This document shows, one piece after another, positions 43,638 to 52,348 of a stretch of 64,000 nucleotides of DNA. Numbering within the stretch: position 1 is the stretch's first letter; every line of letters starts with the position of its first letter. The notes beneath the pieces were generated by a model. It was not told where the DNA came from. It saw only the letters and a list, made by a program, of their open reading frames with translations, and did no database searches. Both the position numbers and the translations under genes were made by a program. Origin of the DNA: Gemmatimonadota bacterium (GTDB lineage: Bacteria; Gemmatimonadota; Gemmatimonadetes; Gemmatimonadales; Gemmatimonadaceae); the NCBI GenBank assembly GCA_023249375.1, contig JAHFCT010000003.1, positions 23,979-87,978 of the forward strand, written 5' to 3'.

Positions 43638-45866
43638 ATGCCGCAGCCGTCGCTCGACGAACTTGCCCTGCTGTTGATGCAGCTTGACCCCGCAGATGAG
43701 GTCGGCGCCCGGCGTTTCTCCGAAGCCATGCGCGAAGCGGCCGACACGTCGGCCGGCTTGGCGCCCATGTCCATCATCGCCGTGCTGAAATGCACGGAGG
43801 CGGTGGAGAACTGCGCGGCCTCCGAGCGCGAAGCGGTGCTGGTGGCCGCTGGCACGATGCTCGAGGCGTGGATGCGCGGCGATGCGCTCACGTGGGTCAC
43901 GGCGGCTCCGGCGAGCACTGGGTCCGGTGCGAGCGCTGGACCGAGCGCGCCGACGCCCTCATCGCCCGTTGCCGCCAAACCGGTTGCTGACGCGCCGGCC
44001 GCGCCAGAGACGCTGCCGGACGATGTCGACCTCGACCTGCTGCGCGACTTCATCAATGAAAGCCGCGAGATGCTGGCCGGGGCCGAAGCCGCGCTGCTGC
44101 AGCTCGAAACCGACCCGACGAATGACGAGGCGGTCAACACGGTCTTCCGCGCCTTCCATACGGTCAAGGGCACGGCGGCCTTCCTCGGACTTGGCCAGTT
44201 GTCCGCGTTTGCGCACAAAGCCGAGTCGGTGCTCAGCCAGGTGCGCGACCGCGTGCTCGCGTACAGCGCACACACCGCCGACCTGTCGCTGCAGAGCGCG
44301 GACAACCTGCGCGAGTTCCTCGACGCGGTTGAAGCGGCTATCGACGGATCGCCGATTCTGGCGCCCGATGGAACGCACGCGTTGGCGCTCGCCCTCGACG
44401 AGGCGGCCGCGGGCAAGGCCGACGAGGCATCCACCGACGAGGTGGCGCCGTTGCCGGCCGCGCGACTCGGCGACATTCTCGTGGACCGCGGCGTCGTCGA
44501 CCGGGCAACGCTCGAAGCCGTGCGTGCCGAAGATCCGGCAATGCCGCTCGGCCAGGCGCTCGTGCAGCACAACGCGGCGCCGCTGAAGGACGTGGCGCAG
44601 GCGCTGCGCCAGCAGGCGCAGCAGCAGAAGCAGGTGCGCCAGGAATCCGCCGGCGCCGCCGATTCGATTCGCGTGCGCACCGACCGGCTGGACAAGCTGA
44701 TCGACATGGTGGGTGAGCTGGTGATCGCGCAGGCGCTGATCGCGGCCGACGGCATCGTCATGCAGGCCGGACACCAGGGACTTTCCCGCAAGGTGTCGAT
44801 GGCGGGCAAGATCGTGCGCGACCTGCAGGACCTGTCGATGTCGATGCGCATGGTACCGCTGAAGCCCGTCTTCCAGAAGCTGGCGCGCCTGGTGCGCGAC
44901 CTCTCGCAGAAAAGCGGCAAGACGGTGGAGTTCCAGACGCACGGCGAGGACACCGAACTCGACCGCAACATGGTGGACGCCATTGCCGATCCGCTTGTGC
45001 ACATGGTCCGCAACTCGCTCGACCACGGGCTCGAAGCGCCGGCTGAGCGCACCGCGAGCGGCAAGCGCGCGGCGGGCGTGCTTCGGCTGTCGGCGTATCA
45101 CGCCGGCGGCGCGGTGGTCGTGGAGCTGCATGACGACGGCCGCGGGCTCAACCGCGAGAAGATCGTCGCCAAGGCGATTGCCAAGGGGCTGATCGACAGC
45201 GGCAAGCAGATGAGCGACCGCGATGTCTTCGCGCTGATCTTCGCGCCGGGCTTCTCGACGGCCGACAAGGTGACCGACATCTCCGGACGCGGCGTGGGCA
45301 TGGACGTGGTGCGCCGCAACATCGAAGGCATTCGCGGCACCATCGAAATCAGCTCGGCGGCGGGCGAAGGCACGACCTTCAAGCTGCGACTGCCGCTCAC
45401 GCTGGCGATCACGGACGGCATGCTCGTGCGCGTCGGCAGCGAGCGCTACATCGTGCCGACAACAAGCATCCAGCTGTCGTTCCGGCCGAGCCCCGAACAG
45501 ATCTGCACCGTGGCGGGGCGCGGCGAGATGGTGGTGCTGCGCGGCGAGACGCTGCCGATCGTGCGGCTGCACCGCCTCTTCAAGGTGCCCAATGCGCGCG
45601 AGCGCTTCGACGAGTCGCTGTTGATGCTCGTGGGCGACGGCGACAAGCGCGTGGCGCTGATGGTCGACGACCTGCTGGGCCAGCACCAAGTGGTAGCCAA
45701 GTCGCTTGGCGAGGGCATTGGCCGGATCGACGGCCTGTCGGGCGGCGCCATTCTCGGCGACGGCCGCGTCGGCCTGATCATCGACATCGGACAGATCGTG
45801 CAGCTCAGCCGGACCGGATCCTCTTCTGACGACGGCCCGCGCGGCGATCGCCGCGCCGTCGCCTGA
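43638..45866 (+). CDS. cheA: Chemotaxis histidine kinase CheA with MshEN-like insert
   Basis: A 742-residue CheA. An extra helical segment (residues 1-90) precedes an Ala/Pro linker. The P1 domain has the phosphorylated His174 in FHTVKGTAAFLG. Where P2 is expected, residues 272-335 read RLGDILVDRGVV and PLGQALVQHNAAPLKD, a two-unit pattern like MshEN domains. P3/P4 follow with RMVPLKPVF, MVRNSLDHGLE (N box), DDGRGL and GVGMDVV, then the CheW-like P5. It phosphorylates CheY and CheB. First gene of a seven-gene operon; no receptor gene is present in the window. Confidence 0.95.
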   Translation: MPQPSLDELALLLMQLDPADEVGARRFSEAMREAADTSAGLAPMSIIAVLKCTEAVENCAASEREAVLVAAGTMLEAWMRGDALTWVTAAPASTGSGASAGPSAPTPSSPVAAKPVADAPAAPETLPDDVDLDLLRDFINESREMLAGAEAALLQLETDPTNDEAVNTVFRAFHTVKGTAAFLGLGQLSAFAHKAESVLSQVRDRVLAYSAHTADLSLQSADNLREFLDAVEAAIDGSPILAPDGTHALALALDEAAAGKADEASTDEVAPLPAARLGDILVDRGVVDRATLEAVRAEDPAMPLGQALVQHNAAPLKDVAQALRQQAQQQKQVRQESAGAADSIRVRTDRLDKLIDMVGELVIAQALIAADGIVMQAGHQGLSRKVSMAGKIVRDLQDLSMSMRMVPLKPVFQKLARLVRDLSQKSGKTVEFQTHGEDTELDRNMVDAIADPLVHMVRNSLDHGLEAPAERTASGKRAAGVLRLSAYHAGGAVVVELHDDGRGLNREKIVAKAIAKGLIDSGKQMSDRDVFALIFAPGFSTADKVTDISGRGVGMDVVRRNIEGIRGTIEISSAAGEGTTFKLRLPLTLAITDGMLVRVGSERYIVPTTSIQLSFRPSPEQICTVAGRGEMVVLRGETLPIVRLHRLFKVPNARERFDESLLMLVGDGDKRVALMVDDLLGQHQVVAKSLGEGIGRIDGLSGGAILGDGRVGLIIDIGQIVQLSRTGSSSDDGPRGDRRAVA

Positions 45867-45910
45867 CCTCGCCCTCCCCCGATTCCTTCATTACGCCTTC
45901 GGAGCACGTC

Positions 45911-46432
45911 ATGAGCACCGCAACCCCGACCGTCACCTCGCAGAAGGGCGAGCATGCCGGCAAGTACCTGACCTTCTTCCTCGGCACCGAGGAATACGGC
46001 CTCAAGATCCTCACCGTGCACGAGATCATCGGGATGATGCCGGTGACGCGCGTGCCGCGGACGCCGGATTTCATCCTTGGCGTGATCAACCTGCGCGGCA
46101 AGGTCATCCCCGTGGTGGACCTGCGGATCCGGTTCGCGATGGAAGTGACGGTGTCGCAGGACGTCTGCGTCATCGTGGTACAGGTGCGCGGCATCCAGAT
46201 GGGCATCGTCGTCGATCGCGTGTCGGAAGTGGTGAACATCGGCGCCGACGACGTCGAGCCGCCGCCGTCGTTTGGCGTGGACGTGCCGACCGATTTCCTG
46301 CTCGGCATCGGCAAGGCGCAGGGTCGCGTGAAGCTGCTGCTCGACATCGACCACGTGCTCAGCAGCACGGAGTTTGCGCAGACGGCCGCCGCGGTGGTGG
46401 GCACAAGCGACAGCGCGCCGACGGCTGACTGA
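45911..46432 (+). CDS. cheW: Chemotaxis coupling protein CheW
   Basis: A 173-residue adaptor linking receptors to CheA. Typical blocks are YLTFFLGTEEYGLKILTVHE, RVPRTPDFILGVINLRGKVI and PVVDLRIRF, which form the paired SH3-like barrels. A C-terminal tail of about 20 residues (TAAAVVGTSDSAPTAD) is not conserved. It lies 44 bases after cheA and 7 before cheR. It is the only cheW in the window. Confidence 0.95.
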   Translation: MSTATPTVTSQKGEHAGKYLTFFLGTEEYGLKILTVHEIIGMMPVTRVPRTPDFILGVINLRGKVIPVVDLRIRFAMEVTVSQDVCVIVVQVRGIQMGIVVDRVSEVVNIGADDVEPPPSFGVDVPTDFLLGIGKAQGRVKLLLDIDHVLSSTEFAQTAAAVVGTSDSAPTAD

Positions 46433-46439
46433 GCCGCCG

Positions 46440-47279
46440 ATGACCGTTCCGATTTTCGCCGACGTCTCGATGCCGGGCGCCGCGGTGTCCCATGCGGACT
46501 TCGTGACGATCAGCGCGATGCTGTATGACATTGCCGGCATCAAGCTGAGCGATGGCAAGGAAGGGCTTGTGGTGTCACGCCTGGGCAAACGGATGCGCGA
46601 GGTCGGCGTCCCCACGTTCACGGCGTACATCGAGCGCGTGCGGCAGGATCCCGCCGAACTGCGCGAGATGATCGACCGGCTGACGACGAACAAGACGAGC
46701 TTCTTCCGCGAGTCGGCGCATTTTGATTTTCTGCGCACGCAGGCGCTGCCGTCGTGGGGCAACCGCGAGGTGACGATCTGGAGTGCGGGCTGCTCGTCCG
46801 GTGAAGAGCCGTATACCCTTGCCACCGTGCTGTACGACTACGCGCAGGGCGGCGACGCCAATGGCCGCATTCTCGCGACCGATCTGTCGCATCGCGTACT
46901 CGTGAAGGCCAAGGAAGGCGCGTACACCACCGAGATGGTGCGCGACATCCCGGCACAGACGCTGAACCGGCACTTCGACCGCGTGCGCGACGAGAAGCAC
47001 GATCGCTGGGTCGCCAAACAGCACCTGCGCTCGATCATCCGGTTTGGCAAGCTCAACCTGATGGAGGACTGGCCGATGCGTGGGCCGTTCGACGCCATCT
47101 TCTGCCGCAACGTCATGATCTACTTCGACCGGGAGACGCAGGAGCGGCTGGTGCAGCGCTTCAGCCGCCTGCTTGCCCCGGACGGCTTCCTGTTCATCGG
47201 CCACTCGGAGACGCTGCACTCAATGAAGCACGATCTCAGATACGTGGCGCCGGCGGCCTACGCCAAGGCGGCGTCATGA
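46440..47279 (+). CDS. cheR: Chemoreceptor glutamate methyltransferase CheR
   Basis: A 279-residue SAM-dependent methyltransferase that methylates receptor glutamates for adaptation. The N-terminal helical domain (to about residue 85) contains RLTTNKTSFFRESAHF. The catalytic domain has VTIWSAGCSSGEEPYTLA (SAM motif), ILATDLSHRVL and FDAIFCRNVMIYFD. It is the common length, without TPR or other tail. The ATG at 46440 lies seven bases after cheW, and its stop overlaps cheD in an ATGA. Confidence 0.95.
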   Translation: MTVPIFADVSMPGAAVSHADFVTISAMLYDIAGIKLSDGKEGLVVSRLGKRMREVGVPTFTAYIERVRQDPAELREMIDRLTTNKTSFFRESAHFDFLRTQALPSWGNREVTIWSAGCSSGEEPYTLATVLYDYAQGGDANGRILATDLSHRVLVKAKEGAYTTEMVRDIPAQTLNRHFDRVRDEKHDRWVAKQHLRSIIRFGKLNLMEDWPMRGPFDAIFCRNVMIYFDRETQERLVQRFSRLLAPDGFLFIGHSETLHSMKHDLRYVAPAAYAKAAS

Positions 47280-47785
47280 CGATGCCCGCCACGGCAACCG
47301 CCGACCAAGTGGTCGGCATGGCCGACCTGAAGGTGTCGTCGTCCGCGGCCGAACGCATCATCACGTACGCGCTGGGCTCGTGCCTGGGCGTCGTGGTTTA
47401 TGATGCCGCCGCGCGTGTCGGCGGCATGCTGCACGTGATGATGCCTGAGTCCGAGATCGATCCGCGCAAAGCGCAGGCGAATCCGTACATGTTCATCGAT
47501 ACCGGCATTCCGCAGCTCTTTCGCCAGTGCTACGCGCTGGGCGCCAAGAAAGAACGGATGGAGGTGCGCGTGGCTGGTGGCGCCTATCAGGGCGATGACG
47601 AGAGCACCGATCGTTTTCAGATTGGCAAGCGCAACTTCATTGCGCTGCGCAAACTGCTGTGGAAGAACGGCGTGATGATCAAGTCCTCCGATGTCGGCGG
47701 CGTCCAGCGGTCGCGCACGATGGCCCTGGCGGTGGGAAGTGGTGAAGTGACCGTGAAGTGCAACGGCGTCGAAACGCCGCTCTGA
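47276..47785 (+). CDS. cheD: Chemoreceptor glutamine deamidase CheD
   Basis: A 169-residue CheD, which deamidates receptor glutamines and can bind CheC/CheX-type phosphatases. The catalytic Cys is in YALGSCLGVVVYD and His in VGGMLHVMMPES; the later block GGAYQGDDEST recalls the usual GGA(N/S) loop. Translation probably couples with cheR through the ATGA overlap. Its place next to cheY and a CheX-type gene supports the adaptation-circuit role. Confidence 0.92.
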   Translation: MTMPATATADQVVGMADLKVSSSAAERIITYALGSCLGVVVYDAAARVGGMLHVMMPESEIDPRKAQANPYMFIDTGIPQLFRQCYALGAKKERMEVRVAGGAYQGDDESTDRFQIGKRNFIALRKLLWKNGVMIKSSDVGGVQRSRTMALAVGSGEVTVKCNGVETPL

Positions 47786-47797
47786 GGAGAACAGACC

Positions 47798-48226
47798 ATG
47801 GCATTCAACGTACTTGTGGTGGACGACAGCGCGGTGATGCGCGCGATGGTAACCAAGACGCTCCGATTGTCGGGCGTCCCGGTGGGCGAGGTGTACCAGG
47901 CCGCCAATGGCGAAGAGGGACTGGACCGCCTGCGCGACCACTGGGTGGATCTCGTGCTGCTCGACCTCAACATGCCGCAGATGAACGGCGAGGAGCTGCT
48001 CGCCGAGATTCGTTCGCACCCCGACACCGCCGCGGTGGCCGTGATTGTGGTATCCACCGAGGGCAGCGAGGCGCGCATCAAGCGCATCAAGGACCTCGGC
48101 GCCGCGTTCGTACACAAGCCGTTCCGGCCGGAAGAGCTCCGCGCCGTTATTCGTGACCTTACCGGAGTCTCCGATGACACCTTCGACAGCGTTCCCGCTG
48201 TATCCAACGGCGGCGGCGACTTTTGA
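47798..48226 (+). CDS. cheY: Response regulator CheY-like
   Basis: A 142-residue single receiver domain: VLVVDDSAVMR (acidic pair), phosphorylated Asp in LVLLDLNMPQMNG, Thr/Ser in VIVVSTEGSEAR and Lys in FVHKPFRPEEL. It probably carries the signal from CheA to a motor or other target. GAGGAGAACAG precedes the ATG. Its 3' end overlaps the start of the CheX-like gene by 53 bases in another frame. Confidence 0.93.
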   Translation: MAFNVLVVDDSAVMRAMVTKTLRLSGVPVGEVYQAANGEEGLDRLRDHWVDLVLLDLNMPQMNGEELLAEIRSHPDTAAVAVIVVSTEGSEARIKRIKDLGAAFVHKPFRPEELRAVIRDLTGVSDDTFDSVPAVSNGGGDF

Positions 48227-48626
48227 GGAGCTCGCCATGCTCTTTCCGTCGGACGTCCTGACGGAGGAGCAGCAGGAGCTTCCTTTCACCGCGGGCGTCA
48301 GCGTGCGGTTCTTCGGCCCCAAGTCGGGCCGCCTCGAAGTGCGCACCAGCGCCGGCGTCGTGCCGGCAATCACCGAGAACATGCTCGGCGCCGAGGGCGC
48401 GGTCGATCCGCAGCTGCAGAGCGACGCGCTGGGCGAACTCGGCAACGTGCTCTGCGGCAACGTCGTCTCGTCGATGACCAACGGCGTCGGGGTCTTTCAT
48501 TTGCATCCGCCGCGTCAGCTGGACCCGGCACAGTTCACGGACCTGCTCGAACCGAACGAGGAGTGCGTGGACATCGGCTTCGATGAAGGGCGCGCGCAGG
48601 TGCGCCTGTTCCTGAGCAGCCGCTGA
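48174..48626 (+). CDS. cheX: CheX/CheC-type CheY phosphatase
   Basis: A 150-residue protein matching the CheC/CheX/FliY family active-site helix: LQSDALGELGNVLCGNVVSS, with the Glu and Asn that dephosphorylate CheY. The rest is strand-rich and ends in RLFLSSR. Only one such helix is seen, as in CheX. The ATG at 48174 lies inside the end of cheY, a 53-base overlap that suggests coupled translation. It likely resets CheY and may bind CheD. Confidence 0.85.
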   Translation: MTPSTAFPLYPTAAATFEELAMLFPSDVLTEEQQELPFTAGVSVRFFGPKSGRLEVRTSAGVVPAITENMLGAEGAVDPQLQSDALGELGNVLCGNVVSSMTNGVGVFHLHPPRQLDPAQFTDLLEPNEECVDIGFDEGRAQVRLFLSSR

Positions 48627-48663
48627 TTTCCGCCGCCTGCCGACCCCAACCGGTTCACCGGTC

Positions 48664-49701
48664 ATGATTCGCGTCCTTGTCGTCGACGATTCCGCCCTCG
48701 TGCGCAAACTCCTCTCCGAAACGCTTTCGAAGGAGAGCGACATCGAGGTGGTGGGCACCGCCGTGGACCCATACGTCGCCCGCGACAAGATCGTGCAGCT
48801 CAAGCCCGACGTGATCACGCTGGATGTCGAGATGCCGCGCATGGACGGCATCAGTTTCCTCGAGAAGCTGATGCGGCATTATCCGTTGCCGGTAGTGGTG
48901 CTGAGTTCGCTGACGCCGCGCAACAGCGAGACGGCCGTGCGCGCGCTGGCGCTGGGCGCCGTGGAGGTGCTGGCGAAGCCCGGTTCATCGGTGACGGTCG
49001 GCGACATCGGCAAGGAACTGGTGCGCGCCGTGCGCACCGCGGCGCGCGCGCGCATCCACAAGCGCGAGGCTCCCGCTCCGGACGCGCCGCCCGTGAGCTT
49101 TGGCCCGCTGCGCACGACGCACAAGGTGCTGTGCATCGGCGCGTCGACGGGCGGCACGCGCGCCATCGAGGAAGTGCTGCGCGGACTGCCGGGCGATATT
49201 CCCGGCACGGTGATCGTGCAGCACATGCCACCGGGCTTCACCGGGCCATTCGCCAAACGGCTGAACGGCATCTGCCCGCAAAATGTGCGTGAAGCACAGG
49301 ATGGCGACATCGTCGTGCCGGGCACGGTGTTCGTGGCTCCCGGCGACAAGCACATGCTGATTGAGCGCGATGGCGGGCGGTACAAGGTGCGCATTCGCAC
49401 GGGCCCGCCGGTACACCATCAGCGCCCCGCGGTGGACGTGCTGTTTCAGTCGGCCGCGCGTTCGGTGGGACCGAACGCGGTGTCCGTGATCCTCACCGGC
49501 ATGGGCGCCGACGGCGCCGCCGGCATGAAGCAGATGCGCGATGCCGGCGCCTACTGCATTGCCCAGGATGAGGACAGCTGCGTCGTCTTCGGCATGCCCA
49601 AGGAAGCCATCAAGGCCGACGCGGTGGATGAGATCCTGCCGCTCAACAAGGTGCCCGAGGGAATTGTGCGGGCACTGCAGGGCTTGATGGTCGGAACATA
49701 G
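48664..49701 (+). CDS. cheB: Chemoreceptor methylesterase/response regulator CheB
   Basis: A 345-residue CheB: receiver domain (VLVVDDSALVRK, Asp in TLDVEMPRMDG, SSLTP), a linker, then the methylesterase domain. The catalytic triad is visible as Ser in IGASTGGTRA, His in VQHMPPGF and Asp in GMGADGAAG. It removes receptor methyl groups when phosphorylated by CheA. It is the last gene of the operon; a hairpin follows. Confidence 0.96.
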   Translation: MIRVLVVDDSALVRKLLSETLSKESDIEVVGTAVDPYVARDKIVQLKPDVITLDVEMPRMDGISFLEKLMRHYPLPVVVLSSLTPRNSETAVRALALGAVEVLAKPGSSVTVGDIGKELVRAVRTAARARIHKREAPAPDAPPVSFGPLRTTHKVLCIGASTGGTRAIEEVLRGLPGDIPGTVIVQHMPPGFTGPFAKRLNGICPQNVREAQDGDIVVPGTVFVAPGDKHMLIERDGGRYKVRIRTGPPVHHQRPAVDVLFQSAARSVGPNAVSVILTGMGADGAAGMKQMRDAGAYCIAQDEDSCVVFGMPKEAIKADAVDEILPLNKVPEGIVRALQGLMVGT

Positions 49702-49724
49702 CGGCAGCAGGCAAGAAGGCAGAT

Positions 49725-49761
49725 GGCGGATGATCGACGCGTCACGCGCCAATCATCCGCC
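49725..49761. terminator. Terminator after cheB
   Basis: GGCGGATGAT and ATCATCCGCC form a perfect 10-pair stem with a 17-base loop, followed by GGTTGTTATT. It lies between the convergent cheB and hydrolase genes. Confidence 0.75.
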
Positions 49762-49799
49762 GGTTGTTATTCACCCACCTTCGTCGGCTGCTCTCTCGT

Positions 49800-50912
49800 T
49801 CAGCGCTCCGGCAGCACCTTCAAGAAATCCGCCAGATAACTCCCCCACACCGCTGGCAACGAGTGCGTGCCGTGGCCGCGCGTCTGCGGCGTGATCGGGA
49901 GCAACACGAACTTTCCCTTCGCCACCAGCGGCATCAGCCGATCCATCACGCCGAGCTCCGGCGGGTTCACTTGATCGTCGGCGGAGTTGATGGCGAGCAC
50001 GCTGGTCGTGACCTGGGCGAGATGCGAAGACGGATCGTACTCGCGCGACGCGTCGAACTGATAGAGCATGTCGTTGGCGTCGGTGATGCGCGCACGGTTG
50101 GCGAGATACGCGGTGATCGCCGAGTCCGCGGCGTCGCGCGTCGGCGCCTGGCGATGCTGCACCAGCGGCGCGCTCGTCATCATGAAGAGCAGTTGATTGG
50201 CCGCGTTGACGCCCTTGGGCTGCTCGGTGTATTCGCCGCCCTTGTAGCCGGGATCCTGGCGAATGTCGTCCATGATCATCCGGCGCATCATCCGGTTGCG
50301 CCCGACGATCGGCGCGGGCGCGCAGGCGAGCGGCACGAGGCCATCGGCAAACGCAGGATACGTGTAGCCCCACACCCACGCGTGCATGCATCCCATCGAC
50401 GTGCCCATGATGATGCGCAGGTGGTTCACGCCGAGCCCTTGGGTGAGCAGCAGCCACTGCGCGCGCACCATGTCGTCGTAAGTGTAGCGCGGGAACTTCG
50501 CGTGCATGCCATCGCTTGGCTTGCTTGACCCGCCGTGTCCGATGCCATCGGGGAGCACGATGAAGTAGCGCGCGGTGTCGAGCAGTTTGCCGGGCCCGAA
50601 CAACTCGCCGCCGTACGTTGCCGACAGAAAACCGCGTCCCGTGCCGCCGGTGCCGTGCAGGATCATTACCGCGTTGCGCACCACGCCGGCCGCGTCGCGC
50701 CTGGGCGCGCCAAGCGTCGTGTAGTGCAGTCGCAGTTCGGGGAGCACCTCACCCGTGGTGAACTTGAACTCGCGCGCGACAAAGTCGCCCTGTGTGCCCT
50801 GCGCGGTGGCAGTGCTCGTCACCGCGGCCGCGGCCACGCAGAGTGAGAGTGCGACCGAGCGTGCAAGCGAAAGCGCAGGTGACGTTGCGCGCCGCAGGTG
50901 AACGACGGTCAT
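49800..50912 (-). CDS. Exported alpha/beta hydrolase, homoserine acetyltransferase-like fold
   Basis: A 370-residue protein with a signal peptide (to about residue 37, ending STATAQ). The fold blocks LHYTTLGAPRRD, MILHGTGGTGRGF and GTSMGCMHAWVWGY (nucleophile Ser) match the MetX-like hydrolase/acyltransferase family, with Asp in INSADDQVNPPE and His in TRGHGTHSLP. Cytosolic MetX enzymes lack a signal, so this secreted form is more likely an esterase than a methionine enzyme. Another exported hydrolase gene sits 13 bases upstream. Confidence 0.85.
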   Translation of the reverse strand: MTVVHLRRATSPALSLARSVALSLCVAAAAVTSTATAQGTQGDFVAREFKFTTGEVLPELRLHYTTLGAPRRDAAGVVRNAVMILHGTGGTGRGFLSATYGGELFGPGKLLDTARYFIVLPDGIGHGGSSKPSDGMHAKFPRYTYDDMVRAQWLLLTQGLGVNHLRIIMGTSMGCMHAWVWGYTYPAFADGLVPLACAPAPIVGRNRMMRRMIMDDIRQDPGYKGGEYTEQPKGVNAANQLLFMMTSAPLVQHRQAPTRDAADSAITAYLANRARITDANDMLYQFDASREYDPSSHLAQVTTSVLAINSADDQVNPPELGVMDRLMPLVAKGKFVLLPITPQTRGHGTHSLPAVWGSYLADFLKVLPER

Positions 50913-50925
50913 GCGAAACTCCGTA

Positions 50926-51966
50926 TCATGGGGCAAGCAGGCGCTCAACGAACGTCGCCATGCCGTGGAATTGGTCGATGTGATCGGGGCCGGTGTTGCC
51001 GGCGAAGCCGAGCACTTCGAAGCGGCCTTTGACGGTGTGGCTCAGCATCTGCGTTCCCAACGGGCCCCATTCGAGCACCGGCACGCGCTTGAGCCCGAGT
51101 TGTTCGAGCACCCAATCGCTGCACTCGGTGGTGCTGGCGAAGGTGCCCGGAAAGATCTCGGTATGCGTGATCACGAACCGCTTCTTGCCGTCAGCGGCGA
51201 GCCGTGCGAATGCGGAGAAGGGCGACAGACCCGTGGTGTCGATCATCCCGCTGTCAGCCAGCGGCCGGCGATCGGGAATGTATCCCGTATGAATTCCATC
51301 GAGCAGCAACACACCGTCTACACGGGAAATGTTCTCCGGACGGCGCACGATTTCACGAATCGCGCCGTAGCCGGCGCTGAAACCGCTGAGGTAGACACCG
51401 GTGATGCGCGGCGCGCCCGTGACCTGTGCAATGCGCGCCTTGAGCGTGTCGAGGAGTCGGCCGTAGAGAGCGGAATCGGCCGCAAACGGCCGTGAATACA
51501 CACCCGAGCCGGCGCCGAGGTACGTCGCCGCAACGATCATCGGCCGCGTCATCGTGGCCACGGCGTGACGCGGCAGCCACGTGGCGCCCATGAAGTGAAT
51601 CAGCAGCGGCGCCGAGTCGGCGGTGAGCGCACGCTGCGGGATGAAGACGTCGATGGCTCGCGGAAGAATGCCTTCGATGCTCAGGTTCACGCCGTCGTCG
51701 GGACGGCGCGGCTGCAGAATGCGCTCGTGCCGTCGCGTGTTCTCCAGCATCGGCGACGGGTTCTGCGGCGACGGCGCGGGCGCGGGCGCGGCGGTCGATG
51801 CTGCGGTCGCGGGCGCGGCGGTCGGTGCGGCCGCCGGTGCGGTAGTTCCCACCGCCGTTGGCGCGCCGCGCGCTGGTGCTGGCCCGGCCTGCGGCGCGGG
51901 TTGCGTGTGACACGCGGCGCCGATGAACGCGCACCATGCGACGAGTCGTCTTGAGCTATTCATCAT
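50926..51966 (-). CDS. Lipoprotein hydrolase-like protein with Ala/Pro linker
   Basis: A 346-residue exported protein. A signal with lipobox-like IGAAC is followed by a long Ala/Pro/Thr linker (residues 22-75). The body resembles alpha/beta hydrolases: LLIHFMGATWLP, and YLSGFSAGYGAIRE as a possible nucleophile elbow, with VITHTEIFPGTFAST near the end. The acid and His are not certain. The ATG at 51966 overlaps the NFACT-R stop. It shares its transcript direction with the MetX-like hydrolase, which suggests a joint role at the cell surface. Confidence 0.7.
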   Translation of the reverse strand: MMNSSRRLVAWCAFIGAACHTQPAPQAGPAPARGAPTAVGTTAPAAAPTAAPATAASTAAPAPAPSPQNPSPMLENTRRHERILQPRRPDDGVNLSIEGILPRAIDVFIPQRALTADSAPLLIHFMGATWLPRHAVATMTRPMIVAATYLGAGSGVYSRPFAADSALYGRLLDTLKARIAQVTGAPRITGVYLSGFSAGYGAIREIVRRPENISRVDGVLLLDGIHTGYIPDRRPLADSGMIDTTGLSPFSAFARLAADGKKRFVITHTEIFPGTFASTTECSDWVLEQLGLKRVPVLEWGPLGTQMLSHTVKGRFEVLGFAGNTGPDHIDQFHGMATFVERLLAP

Positions 51967-52348
51967 CCCCCTCCGCCAACGCACGCGGGTAGACCTTCAC
52001 GCGATCCCATCGTCGCAGCTGCACCTCGCCGGGCGGCGAGCCGCGTTCCTTGCGCACGTCCGAGGCCCAGCAGACATGCACCTCCACTTTCCCTCGCGCC
52101 TCACGCGCCTTGCTGTAATACGCGGCATACTCGGCGGCGCGTTCAACGACCGCCTTTGGAATCTCGGGGAGTTTCTCGGGGTTGCGCACCACGACGTGAC
52201 TCCCCGGCACACCCGAGACGTGCAGCCAGAGATCAAAGGGCTTCGCCACCTTGAGCGTGAGGTAGTCGTTGTCCGTGGCCGCTTTGCCGACGAAGACCTC
52301 GAAACCATCGACATCCACGATGCGGTATCTGCGACCTTTGCTTGGCAT
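51956..52348 (-). CDS. Stand-alone NFACT-R (DUF814) RNA-binding domain protein
   Basis: A 130-residue protein consisting of the NFACT-R domain alone. Marks are FEVFVGKAATDNDYLT, FDLWLHVSGVPGSHVV and a C-terminal VQLRRWDRVKVYP. In RqcH/FbpA proteins this domain sits after the tRNA-binding part and contacts nucleic acid in ribosome quality control. Here the rest is missing. The stop overlaps the next gene's start by 11 bases. Confidence 0.87.
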   Translation of the reverse strand: MPSKGRRYRIVDVDGFEVFVGKAATDNDYLTLKVAKPFDLWLHVSGVPGSHVVVRNPEKLPEIPKAVVERAAEYAAYYSKAREARGKVEVHVCWASDVRKERGSPPGEVQLRRWDRVKVYPRALAEGDDE

